Source: Arsenophonus sp045399315
Lineage (GTDB): Bacteria; Pseudomonadota; Gammaproteobacteria; Enterobacterales; Enterobacteriaceae
Direction: 5' to 3'
NCBI GenBank assembly: GCA_045399315.1
Contig: DAYVGO010000009.1
Location: forward strand, 44,764-108,763
DNA: 64,000 nt
Both the position numbers and the translations under genes were made by a program. Within the stretch, counting starts at the first letter, position 1; each line of letters starts with the position of its first letter. Under the pieces are notes generated by a model. The model was not told the origin of the DNA. It saw nothing but the letters and a program-made list of their open reading frames with translations, and did no database searches. This document shows positions 45,012 through 55,084 of the stretch, in pieces.

Positions 45012-45158
45012 ATGCTGGATATTTTAAAAAGTATGCTTTTTGCTCTGTGTATGGTGCCGATTGTGATGGGTGGAATTGTGTTATTAATTTATGCTATTGG
45101 TAAGCTTTTTAATTTATTGTCGAAAACCCAGTTTCGTCACTCAAACAAAGAACATTAA
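45012..45158 (+). CDS. acrZ: AcrZ, small AcrB-associated membrane protein (48 residues)
   Basis: From ATG 45012 to TAA 45158 the frame encodes MLDILKSMLFALCMVPIVM, then LLIYAIGKLFN and a polar tail. It matches E. coli AcrZ (49 residues, MLELLKSLVFAVIMVPVVM). AcrZ is a single bent helix in the inner membrane that binds AcrB and tunes which drugs the AcrAB-TolC pump exports. It lies beside modE exactly as in E. coli, but the modABC genes that follow there are missing. Intact and retained although its neighbours are dead. Confidence 0.9.
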   Translation: MLDILKSMLFALCMVPIVMGGIVLLIYAIGKLFNLLSKTQFRHSNKEH

Positions 45159-45556
45159 TTTGTCTATCTTCTTGATAGCTAGCCAGCAATTTTGGCATTG
45201 TCTGAAAAATAGTGTCATGCTTTTTTCAGGCGTTTTATTACCACTTTTAATACAAAGTGCATATTTAATTAAACATGACAAATGTTACCATTACCTAGGT
45301 TTTTGTCTCCTCCGTTATTAATAATATTTGCTCTCCACAAGCTTAACATGATACTTAATATTTTCATCACACTAACATATTGAATAAAATAATCCCTTTT
45401 TAGCGTAAAAGTATAAATAAACCATAAAACTATTAATTGACTTATTGGTTGATAAAGCGATTTTTATTTTTAACTATGAAAAAATAGCTTGGTTGTCATT
45501 TGATATCACGATAAGTTAGTTTTTATTTTATTATATTTAGCCAAAGGATAATTATT
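45159..45556. other. Gap downstream of acrZ
   Basis: About 400 bases where E. coli has modABC. I could not recognise a modA remnant. A frame at 45091-45321 overlaps acrZ and looks like chance. Confidence 0.4.
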
Positions 45557-46720
45557 ATGCCGCCATCAACTTTTTGTATTCCTACTATTAATAAATTGGT
45601 CGGGGGATGTCTAGTCGATGTAGTAAATTTAATGAAGGATTATGGTTATCAGCAAGTGCTTATTGTAACTGATTATTTTTTAAGGATGAGTGGTCTGGTT
45701 GAAAAAGTAGCAAGAGTTTTTTACATAATAAAATTAAAAGTCATCTTTTTAGCGATGCCAAATTGGTGTCATCGTTAGAAATAGTCAAACAGTCGATTTA
45801 TTGTTATGAACAGGAACAAATTGATTGTATTGTCTCAATTGGTGAGGGTGCTGCCTATGATTATGCTAAGGCAATGATTTATTTACAATCTCATCAAGCT
45901 ATTTCTATTAATGATAATGTTAAAAAACCGTGGCTTTTAATCACCATCAATACTACTTCTGCTTCAAATATAAATAATTTCAATCCATTGATTGATCAAA
46001 CTAAGAATGAATTGATAAATTTGGCGATTGCCGGATCACGCATTACACCATTACTGTCAGTGACCGAGCCGGAATTAACGCTAGGTTTATCCAGTGAATT
46101 TATTGCAGAATTAGGCATGAACTCTTTAACCTATGCTATTGAAGCTTACGTTTCAACAGCAGCTAATCCAGTTACTGATGTCTGTGCATTAAGTACTATA
46201 AAAATATTGAGTAATGCCTTACGGCGAGCGGTTAATTATTCATTAGACTTATAGGCCCATGAAAATATTGCTTATGCCCAGTTTCTGGCAGACATGGCTC
46301 TTAATAATGTGTCACAAGGATATGTACAGACCTTAGCTTGGCAGGTGAGTCATTTTTATCACCAACCATTAACAATTTGTAATGCCGTTTTGTTGCCTCC
46401 AGTGCAAGCTTTTAATCTGAAAGTGGTAGCAAAAAAGCTAAAAAATATTGCTGGCGCGATGGGAATACGAGTTGCTCATATGACAGATTAGTGGGGGTGC
46501 GGAAGCTTGTATTGCTGAAATATGGCGGCTAAATTGTGATCTTGGACTGTCTTCAGGGCTAAGAAGATTGAATGTTCAGGATACTGATTTGGCTAAATTA
46601 GCAGAAGCTACATTAAAAAGTGCTTTGGGCATCACCAATCCTGTTCAAGCTAATTTGGCAGATTTGATCACGATTTACCAATCGCAATATAATATTTATG
46701 TTATAACTAATTATTGTTAG
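45557..46720 (+). pseudogene. Iron-containing alcohol dehydrogenase (YiaY-like), degraded
   Basis: The pieces follow the group III Fe-alcohol dehydrogenase family over its whole length. They start PPSTFCIPTINKLVGG at ATG 45557, with VNLMKDYGYQQVLIVTD after it. Later come PWLLITINTTSAS, AIAGSRITPLLSVTEPELTLG, YAIEAYVSTAANPVTDVCAL, YAQFLADMALNNVSQGYVQTLA and the terminal TNPVQANLADLITIYQ. Frameshifts near 45700 and 46490 and a stop near 46252 break it. Conserved sites have also changed: the glycine-rich NAD motif GGGSxHDxAK reads GEGAAYDYAK, and metal-ligand histidines of the HQLGG and LPHGVCNAVLLPH blocks are replaced (WQVSH, QPLTICNAVLLPP). Substrate cannot be named. Confidence 0.87.
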
Positions 46721-46800
46721 AAAATTGTAATCTTTGAATTATATTAATAAGTAGGGTAAGTATAATGTAACAACTGAGTTAATCGGAGGTGGTGAGATTT

Positions 46801-47634
46801 ATGAAGAAGGTTGCTATCATTGGGTTAGGCTGGTTAGGATTACCTTTGGCTCTTGAGTTAATGTGGTCAGGAATGCAAGTAGTTGGTAGTAAAACCACGC
46901 CAGATGGTGTAAATGCCGCACGTATGTCAGGTATTGATTGTTACCAGTTACTACTTACGCCAGATATTGAATGTGAAGCTGAAGATCTGGTACAGTTAAT
47001 GGATGCTACTGAGGTACTGGTTATCATGTTACCTGCTAATAAAACAGCAGAAGGTGGTATCGGTTATTTGAAAGCAGTACAACTTTTAGTTGATACCGCG
47101 CTGTCCTATTCTATTCCGCGAATTATTTTTACCAGTTCAACATCAGTGTATGGTGCGCAAAGTGGAACTTTGACTGAAGATGCAGAGTTATATCCTAATA
47201 CCGAGGTAGGTAAAACTCTGGTAGAGGTAGAGAATTGGTTACATCAATTGCCAAATATATCAGTAGATATTCTTAGATTAGCAGGTTTAGTAGGTGAGGC
47301 TCGTCATGCAGGACGATTTTTAGCGGGTCAAACAGCATCAACAGGAGGAAATGAGCCAGTTAATCTTATTCACCAGGATGATATTATTACTGCGATAAAG
47401 CTATTAATATTACGTCCAGAAGGTGGCAGTATTTATAACTTATGCGCGCCTGAACATCCAATCAAATCATCTTATTATAAAGCAGCCGCGCAACAGATAG
47501 CCTTACAACCGCCGGAATTTCTTTCTGAGTCTGATCCAGCTACAGGAAAAATCATTGACGGTAGCCGTATCTGTAAGGAGCTTGGATTTGAATATAATTA
47601 CCCTGATCCTGGTAATATGCCTATGAGTTTATAA
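46801..47634 (+). CDS. yeeZ: YeeZ-like NAD(P)-binding epimerase/reductase (SDR family)
   Basis: The 277-residue product aligns with E. coli YeeZ (274) throughout. The N-terminal nucleotide-binding motif is VAIIGLGWLGLPLALEL. Other segments are GSKTTPDGVNAARMSGID, PRIIFTSSTSVYGAQSGT with the Ser/Tyr region of extended SDRs, VDILRLAGLVGEARHAGRF and KIIDGSRICKELGFEYNYPDP. ATG 46801 follows GGAGGT at ten bases; the GTG at 46789 lies inside that ribosome site. Its reaction is unknown. In E. coli it lies near his genes, so its place before dacC here reflects rearrangement. Confidence 0.93.
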   Translation: MKKVAIIGLGWLGLPLALELMWSGMQVVGSKTTPDGVNAARMSGIDCYQLLLTPDIECEAEDLVQLMDATEVLVIMLPANKTAEGGIGYLKAVQLLVDTALSYSIPRIIFTSSTSVYGAQSGTLTEDAELYPNTEVGKTLVEVENWLHQLPNISVDILRLAGLVGEARHAGRFLAGQTASTGGNEPVNLIHQDDIITAIKLLILRPEGGSIYNLCAPEHPIKSSYYKAAAQQIALQPPEFLSESDPATGKIIDGSRICKELGFEYNYPDPGNMPMSL

Positions 47635-47975
47635 TTAGATAATTATCAGCATGAAATATTTTGCGTACAGACGGCTAGCAAAAATATCATTTAGTGATTG
47701 GAAATTGGCTAATACAAAGGCTTGTATTGGTTTATCCTGCTGTATTTGGTAGAGGAATATTGCCTAATATTGTGAATTTTTCTGTTTATAGTCAATTTTT
47801 ATATTCGCTGAATTTTATTAATTGGAATAGTTAACAACTTATTTTTCTACCCTAATTTGTGTAACAGATCAAATATAGTAATATTATTAACGCTTTTTAG
47901 ATAACTTTAACTATTATAAGCTCTTTATAGTATCATACTTGATATATTTTAATCTGAAAGCATGGGAGATCGATA
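47635..47975. other. Gap between yeeZ and dacC
   Basis: 341 AT-rich bases, no gene seen. The dacC promoter presumably lies near TATAGTATCATACTTGATAT just before the gene. Confidence 0.4.
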
Positions 47976-49184
47976 ATGGCAAAGAGCTTAATGAAAAAAA
48001 TTACCCGTTTGACGACGGGTTTAAGTCTATTATTTATTTTTATTTCCCCTATAAATGCTTATGCTGATGGATCGCCGGTTACACCCCAACTAGATGTAAA
48101 AGCTTTTGTACTGATGGATTATCATAGTGGCAAAGTATTAACGGCAAATAATCCAGATGAACATTTAGATCCTGCTAGCTTAACCAAAATTATGACCAGT
48201 TATGTGGTGGGGCAAGCGATCAAAGCTGGCAAAATTACAGTCAACAATATTGTCACCGTGGGAGAAGATGCTTGGGCAACGGGTAACCCTGTTTTACGGG
48301 GTTCTTCATTAATGTTTTTAAAGCCAGGCGATAGGGTTTCGGTATTAGATTTAAATCGTGGTATTGTCATTCAATCTGGTAATGATGCTTGTATTGCAAT
48401 GGCGGATTATGTCGCTGGGAGTCAAACGGTTTTTGTCGATCTAATGAACCAGTATGCTACTTCATTAGGGTTAAAAAATACCCATTTTAAAACTGTACAC
48501 GGCTTGGATTCTAAAGGGCAATATAGTACTGCCTATGATATGGCAATATTAACTCAGGCGTTAATTAAAGATGTACCCGATGAGTATGCATTACATAAAG
48601 AAAAAGTGTTCACTTACAATAAAATTAAGCAACTAAATCGTAATCGTTTATTATGGAGTAAAAGTTTGCAGGTAGATGGGGTTAAGACTGGCCATACTAG
48701 TAGTGCCGGTTATAACCTGATCACATCCGCAACTAATGGTCCTATGCGTTTGATTGCGGTTGTGTTGGGAGCAGCGAGTGATCGTATTCGTTTTACCGAA
48801 AGTGAAAAATTGCTGAATTGGGGATTTCGTTTTTTTGAAACGATTGTTCCAATAACGGCTAATAAGTCATTTGTCACTGAGAAGGTATGGTATGGCAACC
48901 GGTCAACTGTGTCGTTGGGAACTGAGAAAGATGCTGTGATAACAATCCCAAAAGGGAAAGAACAAGATCTGAAAGTGACTTATAGCTTAAACTCAGCTTA
49001 TATTAAAGCACCGTTAAGTAAAAACCAGGTGGTAGGGACAATTAATTTCTTTTTAAAAGATCAATTGATTGATAACCGTCCTCTGGTAGTGAAAGAAGCG
49101 ATAGAGCAGGGAGGATTTTTGAGTCGATTATGGGATTATATTGTTGTCACTATTTCCAGCTGGTGGAATGTGTTATTTGGTTAG
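47976..49184 (+). CDS. dacC: D-alanyl-D-alanine carboxypeptidase (PBP5/PBP6 family)
   Basis: This is a low-molecular-mass penicillin-binding protein that trims the terminal D-Ala from pentapeptide side chains in the periplasm. Of 402 residues, the signal peptide ends near NAYA (residue 30). The catalytic motifs are SLTK (Ser68, Lys71), SGN within IQSGNDAC, and KTG in DGVKTGHTSSAGYNL. The C-terminal beta domain ends in an amphipathic helix (LWDYIVVTISSWWNVLFG) that anchors it to the inner membrane. The position near ybjG and the ybj genes fits dacC (PBP6); sequence alone does not exclude dacA. Confidence 0.9.
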   Translation: MAKSLMKKITRLTTGLSLLFIFISPINAYADGSPVTPQLDVKAFVLMDYHSGKVLTANNPDEHLDPASLTKIMTSYVVGQAIKAGKITVNNIVTVGEDAWATGNPVLRGSSLMFLKPGDRVSVLDLNRGIVIQSGNDACIAMADYVAGSQTVFVDLMNQYATSLGLKNTHFKTVHGLDSKGQYSTAYDMAILTQALIKDVPDEYALHKEKVFTYNKIKQLNRNRLLWSKSLQVDGVKTGHTSSAGYNLITSATNGPMRLIAVVLGAASDRIRFTESEKLLNWGFRFFETIVPITANKSFVTEKVWYGNRSTVSLGTEKDAVITIPKGKEQDLKVTYSLNSAYIKAPLSKNQVVGTINFFLKDQLIDNRPLVVKEAIEQGGFLSRLWDYIVVTISSWWNVLFG

Positions 49185-49205
49185 TCAAATTATTAGGATA
49201 GCAAA

Positions 49206-49228
49206 AAGAGACCCGCGGGTCTTTTTTT
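49206..49228 (+). terminator. Terminator after dacC
   Basis: AAAAAGAGACCC and GGGTCTTTTTTT form a compact GC-centred hairpin with a T run. Confidence 0.85.
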
Positions 49229-49535
49229 ATAATCAATTTTAATAAAAACAAATGAAATGTTATTTAATTAAATTAGCATTATATTTAATTAATATTTTAA
49301 AACTATTTAAATATAATATTCTTTATTTATTATGAACTTACTTTTTTATTTACAGACAAACTTCATTGTGACATTGAATTAATTAACCCATAATTGTTTT
49401 TGGACATAATTAAGTAATAAATAATTATATATTAATTAACTTATTCTAATTTTGTCGACTAATTATTTCGGATTAACCGTAAGTTATGCCACATTATCTA
49501 TTTTTAATTAAATAAAATCTTATGATGGAGTTTGT
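49229..49535. other. AT-rich gap before the repeat-protein remnant
   Basis: About 300 bases, no gene seen. GGAG at about 49525 before ATG 49536 looks like a ribosome binding site. Confidence 0.4.
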
Positions 49536-50506
49536 ATGCTAGATATATAGAAATATAAAGCCATAAACCAGGGATTAAAAGTAAAGATCAAGCATGAAGT
49601 AAAAGACAAAATAAAACCAAGCTTCTCTACCACGATTAATTGTATCGACAATACCTTAAGCATCAATTCAAGGGTTAACAATATTAATGCAATAGCAATC
49701 AATAGTGGTCAAGTGAAGATAGATAATATCACTGCCGGTCGAAAGAATACTATTATTACAACCGCAAACAACTACGGTCATGCCAGGATAGATGATGTGA
49801 CTAGCTGGTGCCAACAACGATATAAACCAAACGGTAACAACCACAGTGGAAGCTTGACAATAAGTGATGCCTCAGCTGGTAAAAAGAATACCATTACTAC
49901 CACAGCGGAGAACTACGTTATTCCACAATAGCGGATGTGACTGCCGGTGAAAAGAACGACATTAAGCCAACAGTAACAGCTAATAATAAGGCGATAAAAA
50001 GCGATGTTACTGCTAGTCAAGAAAATACCATTAGTACAACAACAGAGAACGATGTTAATGCAACCATTGGTGATGTAACAGTGGGCAATAATACTAATAT
50101 CTCAGATGTGGCTTTATGTGCAGTATCAGCAGTGGCAGAGCCATCCTCAATAGTAACCACATCAAAGTTAGCTAAATCGGAAGTACCGTCATTAGAGGTG
50201 TCACTATCTGGCAATCAGACATCCGAAGTCGCAACAATCGAAGTGCAACCAGCTGAAATAGTATTATCCATTGTTTATCCTAAGCCAATTACTATAAATT
50301 ATAATCAAATAAATATAATTAATATTAATGGTTATAGCAGGTTATCTATTCGTGGAAATGTATTTAATATTGACAATATGAAAGCGAAATGGTTGGGGCA
50401 AATGATATCATGTTTTAAAACCAAAGACTCAATAAGTAATAATAGATATTACTTAACATCTCCATTAGATAAAAATACGCCAATTTATATACCAATGGAA
50501 TGCTAA
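49536..50506 (+). pseudogene. Unidentified protein with 23-residue tandem repeats (broken)
   Basis: ATG 49536 has a good ribosome site, but TAG stands at codon 5. The same frame continues with KVKIKHEVKDKIKPSFSTT and enters a run of six 23-residue repeats of the type (I/T)xDVTAGxxNTIxTTxxN, for example DNITAGRKNTIITTANNYG and ADVTAGEKNDIKPTV. Two compensating shifts garble repeat 2, and a further shift near 49915 moves the reading into the frame 49937-50506. That frame carries repeats 4-6 and a unique C-terminal region (IVLSIVYPKPITINYNQI, DNMKAKWLGQMISCF). I do not recognise the protein. Thr/Asn/Asp-rich regular repeats suggest a beta-solenoid, adhesin or effector-like protein, which is speculation. 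Confidence 0.6.
49719..50105 (+). repeat. 69-bp imperfect tandem repeats (about 6 units)
   Basis: Equivalent codons in successive units begin at 49722, 49791, 49863, 49931, 50000 and 50069. The spacings are 69, 72, 68, 69 and 69 bases; the two odd ones coincide with indels. A short partial unit follows at 50102. Units are diverged in DNA but keep the protein pattern DVTAG..N.I..T. Confidence 0.8.
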
Positions 50507-50530
50507 TAAAATAATTTATAGTATTAGGGT

Positions 50531-50556
50531 AAGCCAGTCGTTAAGACTGGCTTATT
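50531..50556. terminator. Bidirectional terminator before sdaB end
   Basis: AAGCCAGTC (50531-50539) and GACTGGCTT (50545-50553) pair perfectly with a five-base loop, then TATTATTT. It lies between converging genes. Confidence 0.85.
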
Positions 50557-50587
50557 ATTTAATTACAGTGATAGTTTTTTAAATAGT

Positions 50588-51955
50588 TTAATCACAGTAA
50601 GTAATTTTAATGGCTAGCCCCCCTTGCGAGGTTTCACGATATTTGGCATTCATGTCTTTACCGGTTTCATACATGGTTTCAATAACTTTATCCAGACAAA
50701 CACGCGGATCACTTACTCGGCGTAGCGCCATGCGTGCAGCATTAACAGCTTGAACTGCAGCAATTGCGTTACGCTCAATACAGGGAACTTGAACTTGACC
50801 GCCAACCGGATCACAAGTGAGACCAAGATGGTGTTCCATGCCAATTTCTGCTGCTATACAGACTTGGGCAGGGCTACCTCCCATTAATTCAGTTAGTGCT
50901 GCTGCAGCCATAGAACAGGCAACACCCACTTCGCCTTGACAACCGACCTCAGCACCAGAAATTGAAGCGTTCATTTTATAAAGTGTGCCGATAACTCCAG
51001 CAACTAGGAAGAAGCGTGTATATGAGTTTTTGTTAATAGGGCGAATGAATTTATCATAATAGGAAAGTACAGCTGGGATGATACCGCAAGCGCCATTGGT
51101 TGGTGCGGTAACGACTCGTCCACCGGCGGCATTTTCTTCATTAACTGCTAAGGCAAACATATTGATCCAATCAACCACTGCCATTGGATCAGTTGTCATA
51201 TTATCAGAGGTTATTAACATTCTTCTCAATGCTGCTGCTCGGCGTGGTACGCGAAGTGGGCCTGGTAATAGGCCTTCAGTATTAATACCACGTTCGATAG
51301 CTTGCTGCATAACTTTCCAGACTGCATCGAAGTAGGTTTGGATTTCTTCTTTGCTATGCAGTGCCAACTCATTTTGCATAACTAAAGCAGAGAATGAAAG
51401 ACCGGTATCTTTACAGTGACGTTGTAGATCAGCGGCTGATTTGTATGGATAAGGGAGTTTAACTGGTGATTCACATGCTTGACCAAAATGCTTTTCATCA
51501 ACGATAAAGCCACCGCCAATAGAATAATAGGTTTTGCTGTATAGTTGTTGTTTATCGGCAAACGCAGTGATTATCATACCATTTTCATGTAGTGGCAGAT
51601 TAGTGGTATGAAAGTTCATCCCACCTTGTGCCGGAAAATCCACCTCATGTTGCCCGTTGGCAAGAGATAAGCGCTGCGTTTGTTCAACATTTTTAACAAA
51701 AGTAGAGATAGAATCGATAGCTACAGTATCAGGTAGATTACCGGCTAATCCCATAATAATAGCAATATCAGTGGCATGCCCTTTACCGGTTAAAGATAAT
51801 GAACCATAAAGATCGACACTAATACGCTTCACTAAGGTCAGCATCTCTTTTTGGATTAGGTCATCAACAAATTGTTTCCCGGCTTTCATTGGCCCGACAG
51901 TATGAGAACTGGATGGACCAATGCCAATTTTAAAAATATCAAAAACACTACTCAT
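50588..51955 (-). CDS. sdaB: L-serine ammonia-lyase (iron-sulfur type)
   Basis: This enzyme deaminates L-serine to pyruvate and ammonia using an oxygen-labile 4Fe-4S cluster. The 455 residues equal E. coli SdaB (SdaA has 454). Conserved segments are VFDIFKIGIGPSSSHTVGPM at the start, YGSLSLTGKGHATD, VVTAPTNGACGIIPAVLSYY, ISGAEVGCQGEVGVACSMA and GLTCDPVGGQVQVPCIERN, with the cluster cysteines in the last three. AAGGAGG precedes the ATG. Similarity alone does not separate SdaA from SdaB. The pairing with sdaC argues for sdaB. Confidence 0.94.
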   Translation of the reverse strand: MSSVFDIFKIGIGPSSSHTVGPMKAGKQFVDDLIQKEMLTLVKRISVDLYGSLSLTGKGHATDIAIIMGLAGNLPDTVAIDSISTFVKNVEQTQRLSLANGQHEVDFPAQGGMNFHTTNLPLHENGMIITAFADKQQLYSKTYYSIGGGFIVDEKHFGQACESPVKLPYPYKSAADLQRHCKDTGLSFSALVMQNELALHSKEEIQTYFDAVWKVMQQAIERGINTEGLLPGPLRVPRRAAALRRMLITSDNMTTDPMAVVDWINMFALAVNEENAAGGRVVTAPTNGACGIIPAVLSYYDKFIRPINKNSYTRFFLVAGVIGTLYKMNASISGAEVGCQGEVGVACSMAAAALTELMGGSPAQVCIAAEIGMEHHLGLTCDPVGGQVQVPCIERNAIAAVQAVNAARMALRRVSDPRVCLDKVIETMYETGKDMNAKYRETSQGGLAIKITYCD

Positions 51956-52094
51956 ATTTTATTCGCCTCCTTGTTAAAGGCGCTAATTTTTACTAATAAG
52001 TAAGCCGAAAAGTAGAACTTCCTATTTCGGCCTTACGATGTTTGGGAAAAATAATTGATTGAAGTAATGAAAGTCATCCCAAAATCATTAAACG

Positions 52095-53405
52095 TTAGAG
52101 AAATAATTTATATATTGCGGCTGAAATAGCAATTATACCGATAATTACAACGAAAATATTACTAATATGGCCGGAATATTTTCGCATAGTGGGTATTTTG
52201 CTAATGGCATACATTGGCATCATGAATAATAAAATTGCTATAACAGGCCCACCTAAGCTTTCAATAATGCTAAGAATACTTGGATTTAACGTAGCAATTA
52301 ACCAGGTAGTTACTAACATAAAAATTGCGGTAGCTTTATTGAGTTTTTGAATATTGATTGTTTTACCTTTTGCCCGATAAGCGCGTTCAACTAAACCATT
52401 AAAACCTTCGCGAGCACCGAGATAATGTCCCAGGAACGATTTTATAATTGCCACAAAGGCAATCAGTGAAGCTGCATATTTAATAAAAGGTTTATTGAAA
52501 TAGCTAGATAAATAGTCTAGGACACTAATATTGGCCACTTTTGCTTTCGCTAAATCAGCTGGAGATAAGGTAAACACACAGCTAAAAACAAAAAACATTA
52601 CCGTTAATACCATTAAAATATGTGCTGAAGCTAAAATTCGCGAAGATTTTTGATCAGCATATATACCGTATTCTTTACGATTGGCGACGACAAAGGCAGA
52701 AATGATAGGTGAATGGTTAAATGCAAAGACCATTACCGGAATGGTTAACCAAATCGTAATCAGCATACTTTGGTTGTTTTCAGTGCTATCCATATTAATA
52801 TTAGAAAATGAGAGCGTTTCGAATGCTGCACCATGCCAGTGAGGGATCATATAGAGTGAAAATAGCACCAGTACTGTAATAAACGGAAATACTAGCATGC
52901 TCATTATTTTCACTATATATTTCTCACCTAAATTAACAATCGTCATAATACCACCGACTAGAATAAGTGCTAATAGCCAGCGTGGTGGGGCATTATATCT
53001 GAGTAGTTCAACGATGAAATTCTCGACATTATTGGTAATAGATACGCCATATACTAATAAGATAGGATAAATAGCAAAAAAATAGAGCAAGGTTATCAAA
53101 TTACCGAAAGAACGACCAAAATGTTCTTCTACAACCTCGGTAATATCGCCATTAGGCTTTGAGCCGGATAATATAAAGCGAGTTAACCCGCGATGAGAAA
53201 AAAAGGCCATTGGAAAAGCTAATAGTGTCATTAGAATGACGGGCAATAGACCACTCATACCTGCGTTAATGGGTAAAAAGAGTACTCCAGCACCGATCGC
53301 GGTGCCATATAAGCCTAACATCCAAACTGTATCACTTTTACGCCAAACTTTTACGTCCTGGTATTCAAATGTTGAAGTGATGGAATCAACTCGAGTTGTA
53401 TCCAT
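52095..53405 (-). CDS. sdaC: Serine/proton symporter SdaC (HAAAP family)
   Basis: SdaC imports L-serine, which the next gene product degrades. The protein has 436 residues (E. coli 429) and eleven hydrophobic segments. Family blocks are VWMLGLYGTAIGAGVLFLPI near the start, FFSHRGLTRFILSGS, TLLYFFAIYPILLVYGVSIT, VMVFAFNHSPIISAFVVA and FLGHYLGAREGFNGLVE. ATG 53405 stands six bases after GGAGA; a TTG four codons upstream is inside that site. It is 139 bases upstream of sdaB on the same strand, the sdaCB operon arrangement. Confidence 0.95.
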   Translation of the reverse strand: MDTTRVDSITSTFEYQDVKVWRKSDTVWMLGLYGTAIGAGVLFLPINAGMSGLLPVILMTLLAFPMAFFSHRGLTRFILSGSKPNGDITEVVEEHFGRSFGNLITLLYFFAIYPILLVYGVSITNNVENFIVELLRYNAPPRWLLALILVGGIMTIVNLGEKYIVKIMSMLVFPFITVLVLFSLYMIPHWHGAAFETLSFSNINMDSTENNQSMLITIWLTIPVMVFAFNHSPIISAFVVANRKEYGIYADQKSSRILASAHILMVLTVMFFVFSCVFTLSPADLAKAKVANISVLDYLSSYFNKPFIKYAASLIAFVAIIKSFLGHYLGAREGFNGLVERAYRAKGKTINIQKLNKATAIFMLVTTWLIATLNPSILSIIESLGGPVIAILLFMMPMYAISKIPTMRKYSGHISNIFVVIIGIIAISAAIYKLFL

Positions 53406-54313
53406 GATAATCTCCAAAATATAAAACGAGAAATAAAAAATAGTTGATTTTTAATGTATGAAAACTGGTCAATATAATTATGATCGCAGGTATTTATATA
53501 AAATCCTTTATCTACATGAATAAAGGATATAGTTAAGATTTATGTAAATAAAGTAACTGATTATTCTACTAGGTGCTAATAGCAATATTATATCATATTA
53601 TTTTTGAGTGTCATTGCAACATATTATTCTGAATCAATTTTATTTATTTTTTTATGTATCGAAATTATATTTTAGTTTTTCAGGCGTAAATATTATTATT
53701 TTATGGTATAAAATTCCGTGATCATCATCTCAAAAGTATAATCATCTTTAGTTTATTGTTATATTATATTTAACATTTTATTTGTTTCTTGTTAAATTTA
53801 GCGGTAATGGGCTAATAATGGTTAAAAAGTGTTTTAATCAAAATGATTAATCATTCAGCTAATAAGCGCGATTTTTGATAAAATATTTTTATATTGTATA
53901 TAAATAAACAGACAATTTACTAATAATATTTATCGGTTGCGCTTATTTATTGACTTATTGCTTGTATAATAAGCGAATTTTAATTTAAGTATAATAATAT
54001 AATTTTTTTACTTTTCTAAAAAAAATAGATTATTTTTATTAACTTATTATTTTGATTTCATCAAGAAATAATTTTCTATTAGGATATAAACAGTATAAAC
54101 TGTTAGAGTAAATTTAAATGATAATAGTATAAATATTAAACTTTCCTAACCTTGATCTTATTTTAGTAAAATTTAATAATATTATTTTATTTACGTAAGA
54201 CTTATCATAAATAATCATGTATGAATTTAGGTTAGTAAAAATATTGAGCTATAAAAATAGCCTCTATAAAGTTAGCTAATATTTGAATTAGTGACGAGAG
54301 GCCATTTATGTAT
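53406..54313. other. AT-rich gap upstream of sdaC
   Basis: About 900 bases of extreme AT content between the sdaC start and the ybjG end. No ORF, RNA gene or clear remnant was found. GCCTCT near 54263 and AGAGGC near 54298 could form a loose terminator for ybjG. Confidence 0.45.
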
Positions 54314-54922
54314 TTATTTTAATATCCATCCTTTCTTAATTAAAGACGCAAATAAAATTTGATAAGCTTTAATTATATATGGTAGTAATTTGTAGCCACC
54401 AACTTCCCAAATTGTTTGACTAATCCCGCAAGCCATAATAGCGGTTAAAAATGCGCCTGCCATATCCAACGGCCAATGTATTCCTAGAAAAATGCGAGCC
54501 CAAGCAATCATAAAAGCAGGTATAAATAACAATAACCCAATCCAATTTCTTAACCAGAATAAAAAACCAAAAGCAAAGGTAAAAGCAATAGTACCGTGAT
54601 TACTGGGAAATGATGGTGTCGGAGCATGAGCAAGAAAATGTTGACCTATTCCCAGCATGAAAGGACGATCTTGAGGAAAAATGGTTTCAATAAAACTGGA
54701 AATAGCTAAACCAATAATCAGCGCCAGAGCAGTCTTACAGACAAATATTCTTTGGCAAACAAGTTCTTTCGGTGATCCCCAAAGCCAACACACAATGGTA
54801 ATAAATGGAAATATGAGAATTAATTGTTTAGCCACAAAAATTGCCAGTGTTAATGTACTACTAGATGTAATTGGGGTGGCATTAATTAAACTAAACAAAC
54901 TTAAGTTAATATCGTTTAGCAA
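54314..54922 (-). CDS. ybjG: Undecaprenyl-diphosphatase of the PAP2 family (YbjG)
   Basis: YbjG recycles the lipid carrier by removing a phosphate from undecaprenyl diphosphate in the inner membrane. The 202 residues align with E. coli YbjG (198). The three PAP2 phosphatase motifs are visible: the KxxxxxxRP-like region ending DRPFMLGIGQ, the SxxxxxH motif as TPSFPSNHGTIAFTFAF, and the RxxxxxHxxxD motif as ARIFLGIHWPLDMAGAF. Five or more membrane helices are apparent. Confidence 0.93.
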   Translation of the reverse strand: MLNDINLSLFSLINATPITSSSTLTLAIFVAKQLILIFPFITIVCWLWGSPKELVCQRIFVCKTALALIIGLAISSFIETIFPQDRPFMLGIGQHFLAHAPTPSFPSNHGTIAFTFAFGFLFWLRNWIGLLLFIPAFMIAWARIFLGIHWPLDMAGAFLTAIMACGISQTIWEVGGYKLLPYIIKAYQILFASLIKKGWILK

Positions 54923-55084
54923 AGTAGATCCCTCATTGAGTAAGTATTATGATCGTTTATGTTAGATTGCCTAGAGTAAAATCTTTTTGACATAGGATAA
55001 AGTAGGTTTGGTAATATTTTCTCAAAACTTATTCATTTATTGAATAAAAATAATGTCATGGGTTATTTTGCTAAGAAGTATACG

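Noticed and set aside
45091..45321. 76-codon ORF after acrZ
   Set aside because: It overlaps acrZ out of frame and has no recognised similarity, so acrZ is preferred.
49719..50105. Regular 69-base repeats considered as a CRISPR array
   Set aside because: Units are diverged along their whole length, have no identical repeat/variable spacer structure, and keep a protein pattern in one frame. They are coding tandem repeats.
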